Shown here piece after piece: positions 18,822 to 27,810 of a stretch of DNA of 64,000 nucleotides. Within the stretch, counting starts at the first letter, position 1, and the number at the start of each line of letters is the position of its first letter. The notes under the pieces were generated by a model, which saw nothing but the letters and a program-made list of their open reading frames with translations, was not told the origin of the DNA and did not search any database. The stretch spans positions 310,001-374,000 of the forward strand of contig NZ_JABBEA010000002.1 of the NCBI RefSeq assembly GCF_012912005.1, written 5' to 3'. Source of the DNA: Paenibacillus sp. SZ31 (GTDB lineage Bacteria; Bacillota; Bacilli; Paenibacillales; Paenibacillaceae). Made by a program: the position numbers and the translations under genes.

Positions 18822-18860
18822 AAAAAAAGAAAGCAGCTCCATGGAGAGGAGTTGCTTTCT
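18822..18860 (-). terminator. Intrinsic terminator after MINPP-like phosphatase gene
   Basis: AGAAAGCAGCTCC (18828-18840) pairs with GGAGTTGCTTTCT (18848-18860), with one G-U wobble. It is followed on the minus strand by a run of seven U. Confidence 0.9.
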
Positions 18861-18872
18861 TCATCCAACCAA

Positions 18873-20453
18873 CTAGAATTTCTTCTGTAAAAGCTCGATA
18901 TTGTCTTCCAAACTGCTGTCCAAGCTTACGCCCACCTTCTGCAGTTTGTTTTGGTAATATGCTTTTACATCATCCCATTTATAGTATGGGTAGGTCTTTG
19001 TTTCGATCGGGAAGGCGATCTCTTCTTCATTTCTAAGCATTTTTACGAGAACATCCTTACCATTGGAATACAGAATCCATTGGATGTTTGCCCCCATTGG
19101 TGAGATAACCGAGCCATTCCAGTTTTGGGTCACGTCCTGCGGTTTGTCGATACTCACATTAGCTCCGGCGATATCCAGGAATGAAGATAGTGGGATAATG
19201 GTTTCTGCGTGAGCAAAACGAAATATACCAGCCGTGTCCTTCTGCTGAATGGACTGGTCGGTAGACACGATCAACTCTTTGACCAAAGGTGAAATGATAT
19301 TCTGCGGCAGATCCGTTGACGTTAAGGATGGACCTTTTTCATAGAAATCATTGATATTGTCAATGCTCTCGTACCATTTCAACTGATTAGCCGTGAAATA
19401 TCGCCCGAATTCAAAGTCACCTTCTCCTTTAATATTCGAAGAGATGATGTACAGCTCATATAGATTGGAAGCAGCTTCGGTTGGGTTACTGAGCTTCACT
19501 TTTCCCTTCTCATCCTTCAGTTCAAACTCTCCAGCATTCAACCGTTGGTAGAAGTCTTCAGAGAAAAATTGCAAAAGCATTTCTTTCGCATAACGCGTTC
19601 CTGTGCTCTGTGTGACATAATCCTCGTATAACTTAACCCATTCACCATCTTCAGCATATTCGTTATACTTTGTTGCCAGATCGTAGGGACGCAGATAAGG
19701 ATCTTTTTCTTCTTCGAAGGCTGAGGTCAGAATATCTACCTTGTTATCTCCCAAACTTTCTTTTAACCCATCTATAAACTGATCTCTGCTCTGAGGCGTT
19801 CGATCTTTGAAGGTAGCCTGCGCAATCACTTTTTTATCCGATGTAAAAAGTTCTTTGAAATTCTGTCCAACTCTGGCCCCTATTCCTTTCAGTTCTTCTC
19901 CACCCGTGGTGGATAATAAGCCATAATGATCTTTTTCAACTACCATCAGTTTGCCAATTTCCTTCTTCAGCTCTTTGCCCAGATTAGTGATCTGCCCGTC
20001 CTTTTCAGCGATATCGAGCAGTTCAAAAAGCGTCTTGTCGTACTTGGAACTGGATAGATGTCTGGAACCATGTCTACCTACGAAGTTAATAAATACGGGC
20101 TCATATCCATCAGGAACTTCTGTATAACTTGTTTCTTTAAAAGGATAGGGCGTTTTGGTACCACGGTATCCCTGCTCATCGTTCATTTTTTGTCCAACAA
20201 ACACCGATTGGGTATTGTTATCCCAGTCTACCTCTTCTCCCAAGGCTTCCCCAATCGCTCTTGCCGGTACATAAGTGACTCCTTTGTAGAGAAACGATTC
20301 ACCTTCCACCCTTTGTCCGTTCACAATCACGTTAGCCGATTGTTCAGACACTTCGATTGTGCGCTTTGAACCTGCACCATAGGCGTCAAACATACTTACG
20401 GATGTCAACATGGTGAGTGATACGACTGAAATTCCGATTTTTTTGATGATCAT
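18873..20453 (-). CDS. Secreted MINPP-like histidine phosphatase with stalk domain
   Basis: The protein has about 526 residues from the chosen start. It has a signal peptide (MIIKKIGISVVSLTMLTSVS), a copper-amine-oxidase N-terminal-like stalk (YKGVTYVPARAIGEALG with DWDNNTQSVFVG), and a histidine-phosphatase domain. Catalytic RHG lies in GRHGSRH (about 126-132), and HAE in FRFAHAETIIPL. HAE as proton-donor motif, in place of the HD of classic acid phosphatases, is typical of multiple inositol polyphosphate phosphatases. The likely role is extracellular release of phosphate from phytate-like substrates. The frame stays open to 20540, but the signal peptide places the start at 20453. AAGGGAG lies 13 nt upstream, a weak spacing. 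The gene stands alone. Confidence 0.82.
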   Translation of the reverse strand: MIIKKIGISVVSLTMLTSVSMFDAYGAGSKRTIEVSEQSANVIVNGQRVEGESFLYKGVTYVPARAIGEALGEEVDWDNNTQSVFVGQKMNDEQGYRGTKTPYPFKETSYTEVPDGYEPVFINFVGRHGSRHLSSSKYDKTLFELLDIAEKDGQITNLGKELKKEIGKLMVVEKDHYGLLSTTGGEELKGIGARVGQNFKELFTSDKKVIAQATFKDRTPQSRDQFIDGLKESLGDNKVDILTSAFEEEKDPYLRPYDLATKYNEYAEDGEWVKLYEDYVTQSTGTRYAKEMLLQFFSEDFYQRLNAGEFELKDEKGKVKLSNPTEAASNLYELYIISSNIKGEGDFEFGRYFTANQLKWYESIDNINDFYEKGPSLTSTDLPQNIISPLVKELIVSTDQSIQQKDTAGIFRFAHAETIIPLSSFLDIAGANVSIDKPQDVTQNWNGSVISPMGANIQWILYSNGKDVLVKMLRNEEEIAFPIETKTYPYYKWDDVKAYYQNKLQKVGVSLDSSLEDNIELLQKKF

Positions 20454-20700
20454 ATTAATGTGTCTACTCCCTTGATATGCTCGTATTGGTTTATTTTCGC
20501 TCATCATACTATAGGTGAGGAATGTCCGCGCCGTACCCATCCTTTGTTAATTTAATGTAAAAGAATACATATAAATATTGACGTAAAATCGCATAACGAC
20601 AAAAAGAACCGCTCATTAGCGTCATTAGCGACTCTGACTCTGTATAGCAGGCTATCTTGCTCCACGACACATGAACAGAATAGTTATCATATGTTCCTCG

Positions 20701-21123
20701 TTATAATAGCGCCCTATATATTTTTATATCTACTCCGGACTCCGTTGGACGACCTTCTCCAACAAGCGTCTCACTGTTCAAAAAGGATAAGGCTTTGCTG
20801 TCCGTAATCATTTTGGGGGAAGTGCGAAATAATGCCGTTTTGAGATTTTTATCAATACTTCCGTTATTTTCGATAAAGATTTTGCAGGAATGACCTGTGT
20901 AGTCCGTTCCTTGGATCATGTATCTTGCCGATAGCGTATGCGGGTCCCCATTCTTCCCGATGATCTGCGTATCCACGCCTCCACCCAGCACGATTCCCTC
21001 AAAGTACTTTCCGGTTACGCTACCTGTAAAAGTAATCATAACAACCGAATCATCTTCGCTATTCTGTAATTCGAATGTTTCCCCGATGTTCACATGTACC
21101 GTGAACAACTCTTCTAAATTCAC
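20701..21123 (-). CDS. DUF3237 family protein
   Basis: A 140-residue protein that fits DUF3237: an all-beta protein with a GSVTGKYFEGIVLGGGVD segment, an LSARYMIQGTDY strand and a final VDIKIYRAL strand. The family has no settled function; members are often near oxidoreductases or catabolic genes. It starts with GTG inside a GTGA overlap with the end of the GH2 gene, with GGAGGTG upstream, so the two are translationally coupled. I infer a part in the same carbohydrate pathway. Confidence 0.75.
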   Translation of the reverse strand: MNLEELFTVHVNIGETFELQNSEDDSVVMITFTGSVTGKYFEGIVLGGGVDTQIIGKNGDPHTLSARYMIQGTDYTGHSCKIFIENNGSIDKNLKTALFRTSPKMITDSKALSFLNSETLVGEGRPTESGVDIKIYRALL

Positions 21124-23123
21124 GCGTTCCCACCTCCAGTCTTATCCTTGTATGTCATCAGCGAATCGCTACTCACCGAAAATCCGGTGGGTCTGATAAT
21201 ATCTAAAACAAGTTCGTTCCATCGATTCTCAGAAATATCGTTAAAGTAAAACATGTGCTGCTCCCCAGGCGATAAATCCGGGATGTGTTCCGTAATACAA
21301 TAACCGTGCGGGTTAACCAGCTTAATCGTGTAACCAGATATCCGATAACATGGAATGTCATTCCGGTTCTCCACGGTTACTACAACTTGGGCCTTCTCCT
21401 TAACCAGCTCCACGTTGAGGTTAATTGGTGAAGCTAATCGGCGCAAAGCTTCGTAAGAAGGCTTGGGCGTGCCATCTAAACTCATGGAACCATGCACCCG
21501 TTGGCGCAGCCTTCCCTCGCCTTCCTCCCCCATTTGCGTACGATAATCGTTTAGGCTGAAGTATATAAGTGCTGCGATGGCAGGATGCTTCCGGTACTCC
21601 CTTGTGTTTTCTACCAGGATCTGTGTACGACGCTCATCCCCGCCATTAAAAGCAGGCTCACATAGTCCATATTCAGCTACCACGAGAGGTTTATTTGGCA
21701 AATTCATAGTCATATTTCGAATAACTTCCGGCCTGTCCAATTCACCGTGCCATGTCCCGATATAATCGTTCCACATCACAATGTCACCTACACTCGTGGC
21801 ATCCTGGGCGGGATTCTCATGCACCGTGTTAGACACATAGTTAATGAATCTCGTGTAATCAAGTCCTTGCACCAGAGATTTGAGTTTCTCAAAATACCGA
21901 ACTGTAACCGTGGATTGTCCGTTTACCTCGTTGCCAATACCCCATGCATAGATGCAAGGATGATTGTAGTGACGATGGATCATTTCTTGGGCATGCTGCA
22001 TTGAAATGTTCAACCATTCATCGTCAGGATCTAATGGGGTCTGCCAATGTGGAATCTCTTCCTGTACCAGTAACCCGTTACGATCACACCACTCCAGCAG
22101 CTTGCTATCCTGCTGCCAATGAAAGCGGGTAATAACACAGTTCGCGTGTTTCATATGATGAAGCATCTCTTCCAACTGTGCTACCGATTCTGCCATACCG
22201 CTCATAGGATTCGATCCAGGCATCCATTCACCCCCCATAAGACGTACCGGCTCACGGTTAACTAACAGTGTATTACCTTCTGTGCGAATCTCTCTAAATC
22301 CTACTGCCGTGCATACCTCATCTGTAAGGACACCATCCGAGTATAAAGCAATGGTTACTGCGTATAGATGGGGGTGATCAAAATGCCACAACTTAAGGTG
22401 TTCCACCTTGATGTCTTGAAATCTTAGAACACCCTCGTCGCCGGACATTTCCCATTCATTCGAAGTTAACATGTCTTCTTTATACGAAATGATCACTTTC
22501 AGTTTTATAGATTTACACTCAGACTCTCGTGCCTGCTCCCACAAACAAATCTCACCAGATAACATGCCGTATGGAGCGTGAGTTCCGTCCATATCGTCCG
22601 TGAAGTAAGGGACAGCTTGAAGTTTAGAATAGTCAATTGCCGTACGACCGCTAACCAGCAGCGATACGCCTCGAATAATTCCGCCGTCGTCTGCCCAATC
22701 AAAGCTATTGCCCATGGGAAGAGCCGTCTGGCTATTTTCATTATTTACTGATACCACAATTCGGTTGGTTGCATCGAAGATGACTGTGTCGGAAATCTCT
22801 ATCACAAATGGAGTGTAACCCGATTGAGTATGTTCTCCTACACGGTTGCCGTTTACCCATACCACCGCATCTCGATAAACGGCATCAAACTGTAACCGTA
22901 GTAACTTCCCTTCCCATTCCGGCGGAGCGTACACATCATGACGATACCATCCCGTTCCACGAAACTCCTCTAACCCATTTTGCACGTTCCACGTGTGGGG
23001 AATCTTAACGATTTCGCCCAAGGGAGGACCTTGTTCATACCATTGTAGTTCCATGCCCTGATTCTCGGTATCTGCCTGAAACAACCATGATTCTTCCAAT
23101 GAAACTACTGTTCTAGCACTCAC
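21120..23123 (-). CDS. GH2 family glycoside hydrolase
   Basis: A GH2 enzyme of about 667 residues. The N-terminal jelly-roll sugar-binding domain (IPHTWNVQNGLEEFRGTGWY, then VWVNGNRVGEHTQSGYTPF) is followed by an Ig-like domain. The TIM barrel has the acid/base Glu in AWGIGNEVNG and the nucleophile in LVVAEYGLCEP. A short C-terminal beta domain follows. It may be a beta-galactosidase, beta-glucuronidase or beta-mannosidase; the sequence does not settle this. No signal peptide is seen, so it acts in the cytoplasm. A GTG start at 23123 with AGAGGA 6 nt upstream is preferred over the ATG at 23144, which lacks a ribosome binding site. DUF3237 follows with 4-bp overlap. Confidence 0.88.
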   Translation of the reverse strand: MSARTVVSLEESWLFQADTENQGMELQWYEQGPPLGEIVKIPHTWNVQNGLEEFRGTGWYRHDVYAPPEWEGKLLRLQFDAVYRDAVVWVNGNRVGEHTQSGYTPFVIEISDTVIFDATNRIVVSVNNENSQTALPMGNSFDWADDGGIIRGVSLLVSGRTAIDYSKLQAVPYFTDDMDGTHAPYGMLSGEICLWEQARESECKSIKLKVIISYKEDMLTSNEWEMSGDEGVLRFQDIKVEHLKLWHFDHPHLYAVTIALYSDGVLTDEVCTAVGFREIRTEGNTLLVNREPVRLMGGEWMPGSNPMSGMAESVAQLEEMLHHMKHANCVITRFHWQQDSKLLEWCDRNGLLVQEEIPHWQTPLDPDDEWLNISMQHAQEMIHRHYNHPCIYAWGIGNEVNGQSTVTVRYFEKLKSLVQGLDYTRFINYVSNTVHENPAQDATSVGDIVMWNDYIGTWHGELDRPEVIRNMTMNLPNKPLVVAEYGLCEPAFNGGDERRTQILVENTREYRKHPAIAALIYFSLNDYRTQMGEEGEGRLRQRVHGSMSLDGTPKPSYEALRRLASPINLNVELVKEKAQVVVTVENRNDIPCYRISGYTIKLVNPHGYCITEHIPDLSPGEQHMFYFNDISENRWNELVLDIIRPTGFSVSSDSLMTYKDKTGGGNA

Positions 23124-23281
23124 TCTGATTCCTCTCTTTCTCATGCTGTTTTTTAATATGATATAGAAGAGCCCTCTATAAGGCCATTCAACATCCGCGG
23201 AATGTCATGGACAATCTGGTGACCATATTAACATTTAATTCACTGTCTCATTAAAAAAAAATGATTTACAGATCTCCATCG

Positions 23282-23311
23282 AACCATTTAAAATGGTTTA
23301 CATACTGTAAA
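23282..23311 (+). promoter_or_regulatory. Probable TetR operators before MFS-TetR operon
   Basis: Two palindromes lie back to back: AACCATTT-A-AAATGGTT (23282-23298) and TTTAC-ATACT-GTAAA (23297-23311). They overlap a possible -10 (TAAAAT, paired with an upstream TTTACA). They are 30-50 nt before the MFS start and are likely binding sites of the TetR encoded at the end of the same operon. The rest of 23124-23339 is the divergent promoter region towards GH2. Confidence 0.55.
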
Positions 23312-23339
23312 GGTTAACGACGTGTAAATGAAGGGGATT

Positions 23340-24551
23340 ATGACGTACATGAGTACATTACCAAAATCAGTTCGCTTTCCACTGTTCATTCTGATGTTAA
23401 ATCTGTTTATCGCTTTATTGGGGCAGGGGATGCTCATCCCCATATTGCCGGAGTATTTGAAGCTTTTTCATGCGGGAGGCACAGTAGCAGGATTTTTAGT
23501 GGCAGCCTTCGGTGCGGCTCAATTCTTCTTTTCACCTCTCGGGGGGCAACTGTCTGATCGATTTGGACGCAAAAAGTTGATCATTGCAGGTATGTTTCTG
23601 TCGGTCATTTCAGATATCATATTTGCACTGTCAACATCACTGCCATTCCTGTATGCCGCAAGATTTATCGGTGGGATCAGTCTCGGTTTAATGGTTCCTG
23701 CGAACCTCGCTTATGTGGCTGATATTACAACACCAGAGACTCGTGCAAAAGGCATGGGCTATTTTGGTGCAGCTATGAATTTGGGGATGGTACTCGGACC
23801 TGGTCTGGGTGGTCTCATTGCCGAGATGGGTATTCGCATGCCCTATTTCTTCGCAGCGGGTCTGGGACTGATTGCGGCACTAATGACGTTGCTATTGCCT
23901 GAGACACTCCCCCCGGAGAAAAGAACCGTCTCCATCCGTCATCAAAAAGGTGATCACTTGGGCAAGAAAATCTGGAGTTCTTTTAAAGTACCCTATTTCA
24001 AATACTTGATTGTGCTTCTCGTCATGACCTTTGGCCTCATGAGTTATGAGACGGTATTCGCTCTTTTTGCAGAGCAAAAATACGGATTCAACGCTGCGAC
24101 GATCTCCATCATTATTACCTTGGGCGCGATTATCGGTATCATTGTACAAATCTGGCTTTTGGATTGGTTCGTTCAGAGAATCGGAGAAGTTAAGCTGATC
24201 CGCCTCTCCTTAATAGTCACACCCATAGCTTTATTGTTAATGTTAATTAAGGTCAACCTTGTGTTTCTGTTGTTCGCTTCTGCGTTATTCTTTGCCTTTA
24301 ATTCGTTTTTGCGACCTTCGGTCAGCACGTTAATATCCAAGAATGCAGGAGATCGGCAAGGCTATGCATCGGGTCTGAACACCACATTCTCCAGTCTCGG
24401 AACGGTGATTGGGCCGCTGATCGCAGGGCTATTGTTTGACAAAAACATAAACTTCCCGTATATTTTTGGTGCAATTATGCTGCTCGCTTCTCTCGGACTG
24501 ACCTTGAACGCATTTCGTTCGAAGAAAGGACAATTGTATACAAGTGAATGA
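23340..24551 (+). CDS. MFS multidrug efflux transporter
   Basis: A twelve-helix MFS protein of about 403 residues of the DHA1 type (Bmr/Blt/NorA/TetA-like). Helix 1 ends in LLGQGMLIPILPEYL. Motif A is GGQLSDRFGRKK (loop 2-3). The helix-5 motif C is MNLGMVLGPGLGGLIAEMG, which marks antiporters. It is likely a proton-driven exporter of hydrophobic drugs. It overlaps the following TetR gene by 8 bp, so pump and repressor are made together. The start at 23340 follows GGGGATT; ATG codons at 23328 and 23349 are alternatives. Confidence 0.88.
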   Translation: MTYMSTLPKSVRFPLFILMLNLFIALLGQGMLIPILPEYLKLFHAGGTVAGFLVAAFGAAQFFFSPLGGQLSDRFGRKKLIIAGMFLSVISDIIFALSTSLPFLYAARFIGGISLGLMVPANLAYVADITTPETRAKGMGYFGAAMNLGMVLGPGLGGLIAEMGIRMPYFFAAGLGLIAALMTLLLPETLPPEKRTVSIRHQKGDHLGKKIWSSFKVPYFKYLIVLLVMTFGLMSYETVFALFAEQKYGFNAATISIIITLGAIIGIIVQIWLLDWFVQRIGEVKLIRLSLIVTPIALLLMLIKVNLVFLLFASALFFAFNSFLRPSVSTLISKNAGDRQGYASGLNTTFSSLGTVIGPLIAGLLFDKNINFPYIFGAIMLLASLGLTLNAFRSKKGQLYTSE

Positions 24552-25188
24552 AAACTGGCATCAACAATTGAGAAATAAACATCGTGATGATTTGATTGCA
24601 GCAGGTAAGGAGCTCTTTTTGAAATATGGATTGCTCCAGGTGAAGATTAAGGATGTGTGCACTAAAGCTGAACTTAGCAGAGTGACCTTTTATAAACATT
24701 TTCAGTCTATGGATGAGCTTCTTCTTGCCATTCAGATGCACTTAATTGAACATTTAACGGATGAGGTTAGCCATACATCAACGAAGGATATGAATGGGCG
24801 AGAACAACTCACAGTCATGTTGAATGCATGGGTTGTGTTTGCCCAGGATCATCCAGACTACATCCGATTTATTCAATTATTTGATATTAACTATGAGATG
24901 TATGATTTTAGTCCTGAATTGAGAGAACAGTATGATAAGTTCAACCAGAACGGGAAAGAAAAGCATTTCCTGATGGATGCTTTATCTACAGGCATTGCGG
25001 ACGGCAGTATCAAGAATCCGTCGCCTCCACTGGAACTTGCTCAGTTTATCTTCACAACGCTAATGGGCATGCTTCAACGGATTGTTAAGATCGATCCGTC
25101 AAAGACTAATACAATGGATACGCGGATGACGGAGCAGTTTGTGAAGATGCTGCTCCATTTTGTCTGTAGCGAGGAAATACCGGAGTGA
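24544..25188 (+). CDS. TetR/AcrR-family regulator
   Basis: A 214-residue regulator with a TetR helix-turn-helix (about 10-58; VKIKDVCTKAELSRVTFYKHF) and a C-terminal ligand-binding helical domain. It starts with GTG inside the end of the MFS gene (8-bp overlap); no ATG in frame is near. It is probably the repressor of this two-gene efflux operon, acting at the palindromes before the MFS gene, with the drug as inducer. Confidence 0.87.
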   Translation: MNENWHQQLRNKHRDDLIAAGKELFLKYGLLQVKIKDVCTKAELSRVTFYKHFQSMDELLLAIQMHLIEHLTDEVSHTSTKDMNGREQLTVMLNAWVVFAQDHPDYIRFIQLFDINYEMYDFSPELREQYDKFNQNGKEKHFLMDALSTGIADGSIKNPSPPLELAQFIFTTLMGMLQRIVKIDPSKTNTMDTRMTEQFVKMLLHFVCSEEIPE

Positions 25189-25207
25189 GGACATATTCAG
25201 AAAGTAC

Positions 25208-25241
25208 AAAAGACTGATTCCAGCAGATGGATCAGTCTTTT
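25208..25241. terminator. Terminator between TetR and AraC-GH39 genes
   Basis: AAAAGACTGAT (25208-25218) pairs with ATCAGTCTTTT (25231-25241), with inner TCCA/TGGA pairing. The flanks suit termination on both strands between these convergent genes. Nothing else is seen in 25242-25325. Confidence 0.85.
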
Positions 25242-25325
25242 GCATCATCTCTGCCTTCGGGATGCAGTTGAAGGATTTGATCGCAGATATTTTTTATATT
25301 CGTTTTTCAATTAGAAAATATAGTC

Positions 25326-27737
25326 TCAATACATTCGCTCCAATGTAATACAGAGTATCTGTTGAGGCTCAATCTTAATATCCATTTCCAGTGTTCCCCC
25401 ACGGGTATGGATATGTCTCATGTAAGTTACCGGAATACTCCGGACTTTCAAGTAATCAATAGTTTCCATGTCGAATGAATTTAGACTGGTCATCTTCAAA
25501 GCCTCATCTAATGCATTTCCATCGTTAAAGCTCATTTTTTTAACGATAGCTCTGTAGTTACGGCAGTCAGCAGGCAGATTGGAGAGTTGTAATATCATAT
25601 TTTTGGATACAGGGTTATGGAAGATGAGTTTGTTACTGTTCATATCGTATTTTTCGAACGAACTGAAATATGACGGGTCCACCGGAGCGTACAAATAAGC
25701 CAAAATTGTAATATTCTCATCTTCGTTTTTGGTGATGAATAAGGATGAATCCCGATAAAGCAATGTTTTGCCAAGTTTGTTCAGGAATTCGTAGGCATAA
25801 AAGCCGATTTTGGGAATACCACTCACGGTTAGGAGTCCAGGACCACCACTAAACTCGATGGTTTCCGCCGCAGTTTCATTAGAATAAGCTAAATCTGACA
25901 TCAACCAATAACCAATGCCTTTGTAGAAGTCACTGAGACCCAGATGATGGTGAAGTATATATAATCCTTTGAATGCCATATCGTTCAACTGATCCCGACT
26001 CGATGACGTAATGTTAAATTCGGTGAGATAGAGGTCCGGAACGTTCAGATAATCTTCCAGGTACGTAAACAGGCTTTGAGTCATCATCAATATATAATTT
26101 TCTTTGGTTGACTTGACGATTGCAGATTTACCGTTACTGGTGCTGTTCTTTTTGGAATAAGGTAGTGCAGAAATTCCACAGAAGTCTGGTTCCATACCCT
26201 CCTGCACGAGCTGAGCCACAAAGCCATCTCGATGCATTTCCTTAACCTCTAACACAATGCCTCCGATGCCTACCTGTAAACCGGGTTCCACCTTTTTTAG
26301 TACTTTCCGAACTTCATCGTAGTATTTAACAAAGTCTTCATCCAAAGATAAGTCATAATTGCGAAGTTTTCCTTTGAATCGATTAGAACCATGATTAACA
26401 CCCATCTCATAATACCAGGGGCTGGAACGGACCACTTCGATTTTCCATTGGGCCATCACTGATTTTCCGTAATGATTGAGTAGCAGTCGGAACAATTCTT
26501 GAATTTCCTTTAGCCAGTTTTCCCAGGAGTATGTTCTATGGTTATGACCAACACTCGTAACGACTTCGGCGGCTTCGGGAGGATTAAGCACAATAAACGG
26601 CTTCCAACCTCTGGCCACAAGCTTTCCAATTGCTTTTACAACTAGAGCATAATCAGGAGTATTTCCATCCACACGAAACATGCTTCTGTTCAGAAGTCCA
26701 CTTACTCTTGAGAACTCAAATATGTTGTGCTTTTCAAATGCCGCAAGTTGATCGTTCAACTCAGTCACCAGCAGTTTCGAAGCTTGTCCTACATTCAAGA
26801 TTGCGGACGAGAGCCTTATCTTTTCGCTATTCTGTGCTTCTATTCGAATTTTACGCTTCTTCTCCTGATTCACATGCTGCAGAACGGCTTCTAATTCTTT
26901 TTGATCGCATTCCTGTGTTTCAATACTCTGATGAACCTGAATAGAGGTCTTCGTTTTACGGAATGTGCTCGGACTAATACCATGTCTCTTTTTGAAGAGT
27001 CGGTTGAAGGAATTGATATTTGTAAACCCCGCCTCGTATCCAATAGAGGTTACCGGATCGTTTGTCTCGACCAGTTGTCGTTCCACATTGCGCATTCGAT
27101 GCTCCAGCAGATAATCGCTTAGCGATTGTCCGACAATTTCAGAGAATGTCCGCGACAGATACTGTTCTGATACGAAGAACTTCTTGGCGATATCCTTCAA
27201 CTTGATATCTTTCTCGAAGTTGTTACCCAGGTAGAATTTAATTTCTTCGATTCGGCTACGCATACTTTTATTGCTTCGTATGGGAACTTCCTTATAATAC
27301 TTTCTCTCCAGCAAGCTCAACATTGAGAAGTACAGGTTAAATACCTCGACGTCAGATATGCTGCTTTTCTCCAAATAAAATCCGGAGAGCAGCTTATTGG
27401 CAAGATGATTCATCTCCTCGTCACTACCATTCCCGCCTTTTCTCGAATCGCCACGGAACTCGTACTGATACCCATTATCCCCTTGATTCTTATCATAGTT
27501 ATAATAGAGAGCGATATCATAGGAAAGAGTCTGGGGTGACGTCAAATGAAAGGATTCGGATCTCGGTAAAATATAAAACCCTGGCGACTCGACCTTGATC
27601 GATTCCTCTTCACTTTCAACTTCAATAGAGCCCTTCAACACATAGAGGATATGAACTTTCCCATCAAAATTATGGATGCTGCTTCCAGGTCTGATTTGTT
27701 GAATCGCGATATTCTCCCACGGGTTTACAAGTTTCAT
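25326..27737 (-). CDS. AraC-type regulator fused to a GH39-like domain
   Basis: About 803 residues: an N-terminal cupin-like sensor (about 10-75), AraC helix-turn-helix pair (about 165-262; KDIAKKFFVSEQYLSRTF and FTNINSFNRLFKKRHGISP), a coiled linker, and a C-terminal part (about 310-803) resembling a GH39 beta-xylosidase barrel. The GH39 acid/base motif WNEP is replaced: WKIEVVRSSPWY (about 431-442) has no Asn-Glu. The nucleophile motif survives as LTEFN (about 571-575). I infer a sugar-sensing domain rather than an active hydrolase. The start at 27737 has GGAGG 6 nt upstream; the longer frame to 27773 runs back into a terminator. It is last in the EIIBC-GH1-GH3 set. Confidence 0.85.
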   Translation of the reverse strand: MKLVNPWENIAIQQIRPGSSIHNFDGKVHILYVLKGSIEVESEEESIKVESPGFYILPRSESFHLTSPQTLSYDIALYYNYDKNQGDNGYQYEFRGDSRKGGNGSDEEMNHLANKLLSGFYLEKSSISDVEVFNLYFSMLSLLERKYYKEVPIRSNKSMRSRIEEIKFYLGNNFEKDIKLKDIAKKFFVSEQYLSRTFSEIVGQSLSDYLLEHRMRNVERQLVETNDPVTSIGYEAGFTNINSFNRLFKKRHGISPSTFRKTKTSIQVHQSIETQECDQKELEAVLQHVNQEKKRKIRIEAQNSEKIRLSSAILNVGQASKLLVTELNDQLAAFEKHNIFEFSRVSGLLNRSMFRVDGNTPDYALVVKAIGKLVARGWKPFIVLNPPEAAEVVTSVGHNHRTYSWENWLKEIQELFRLLLNHYGKSVMAQWKIEVVRSSPWYYEMGVNHGSNRFKGKLRNYDLSLDEDFVKYYDEVRKVLKKVEPGLQVGIGGIVLEVKEMHRDGFVAQLVQEGMEPDFCGISALPYSKKNSTSNGKSAIVKSTKENYILMMTQSLFTYLEDYLNVPDLYLTEFNITSSSRDQLNDMAFKGLYILHHHLGLSDFYKGIGYWLMSDLAYSNETAAETIEFSGGPGLLTVSGIPKIGFYAYEFLNKLGKTLLYRDSSLFITKNEDENITILAYLYAPVDPSYFSSFEKYDMNSNKLIFHNPVSKNMILQLSNLPADCRNYRAIVKKMSFNDGNALDEALKMTSLNSFDMETIDYLKVRSIPVTYMRHIHTRGGTLEMDIKIEPQQILCITLERMY

Positions 27738-27748
27738 AACGATCCTCC

Positions 27749-27787
27749 AAAAAAGCCACAAACGCAAAAACATTTCGCGTTCATGGC
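27749..27787 (-). terminator. Terminator-like hairpin abutting the AraC-GH39 ribosome binding site
   Basis: GCCACAAACGC (27755-27765) and GCGTTCATGGC (27777-27787) pair over 11 bp in RNA, including two G-U wobbles, followed on the minus strand by exactly six U and then at once by GGAGG of the next gene. It starts 24 nt after the GH3 stop. There is no room for a promoter between it and the next gene. Confidence 0.88.
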
Positions 27788-27810
27788 TGATTTCAATTCT
27801 TATTTTTAGA

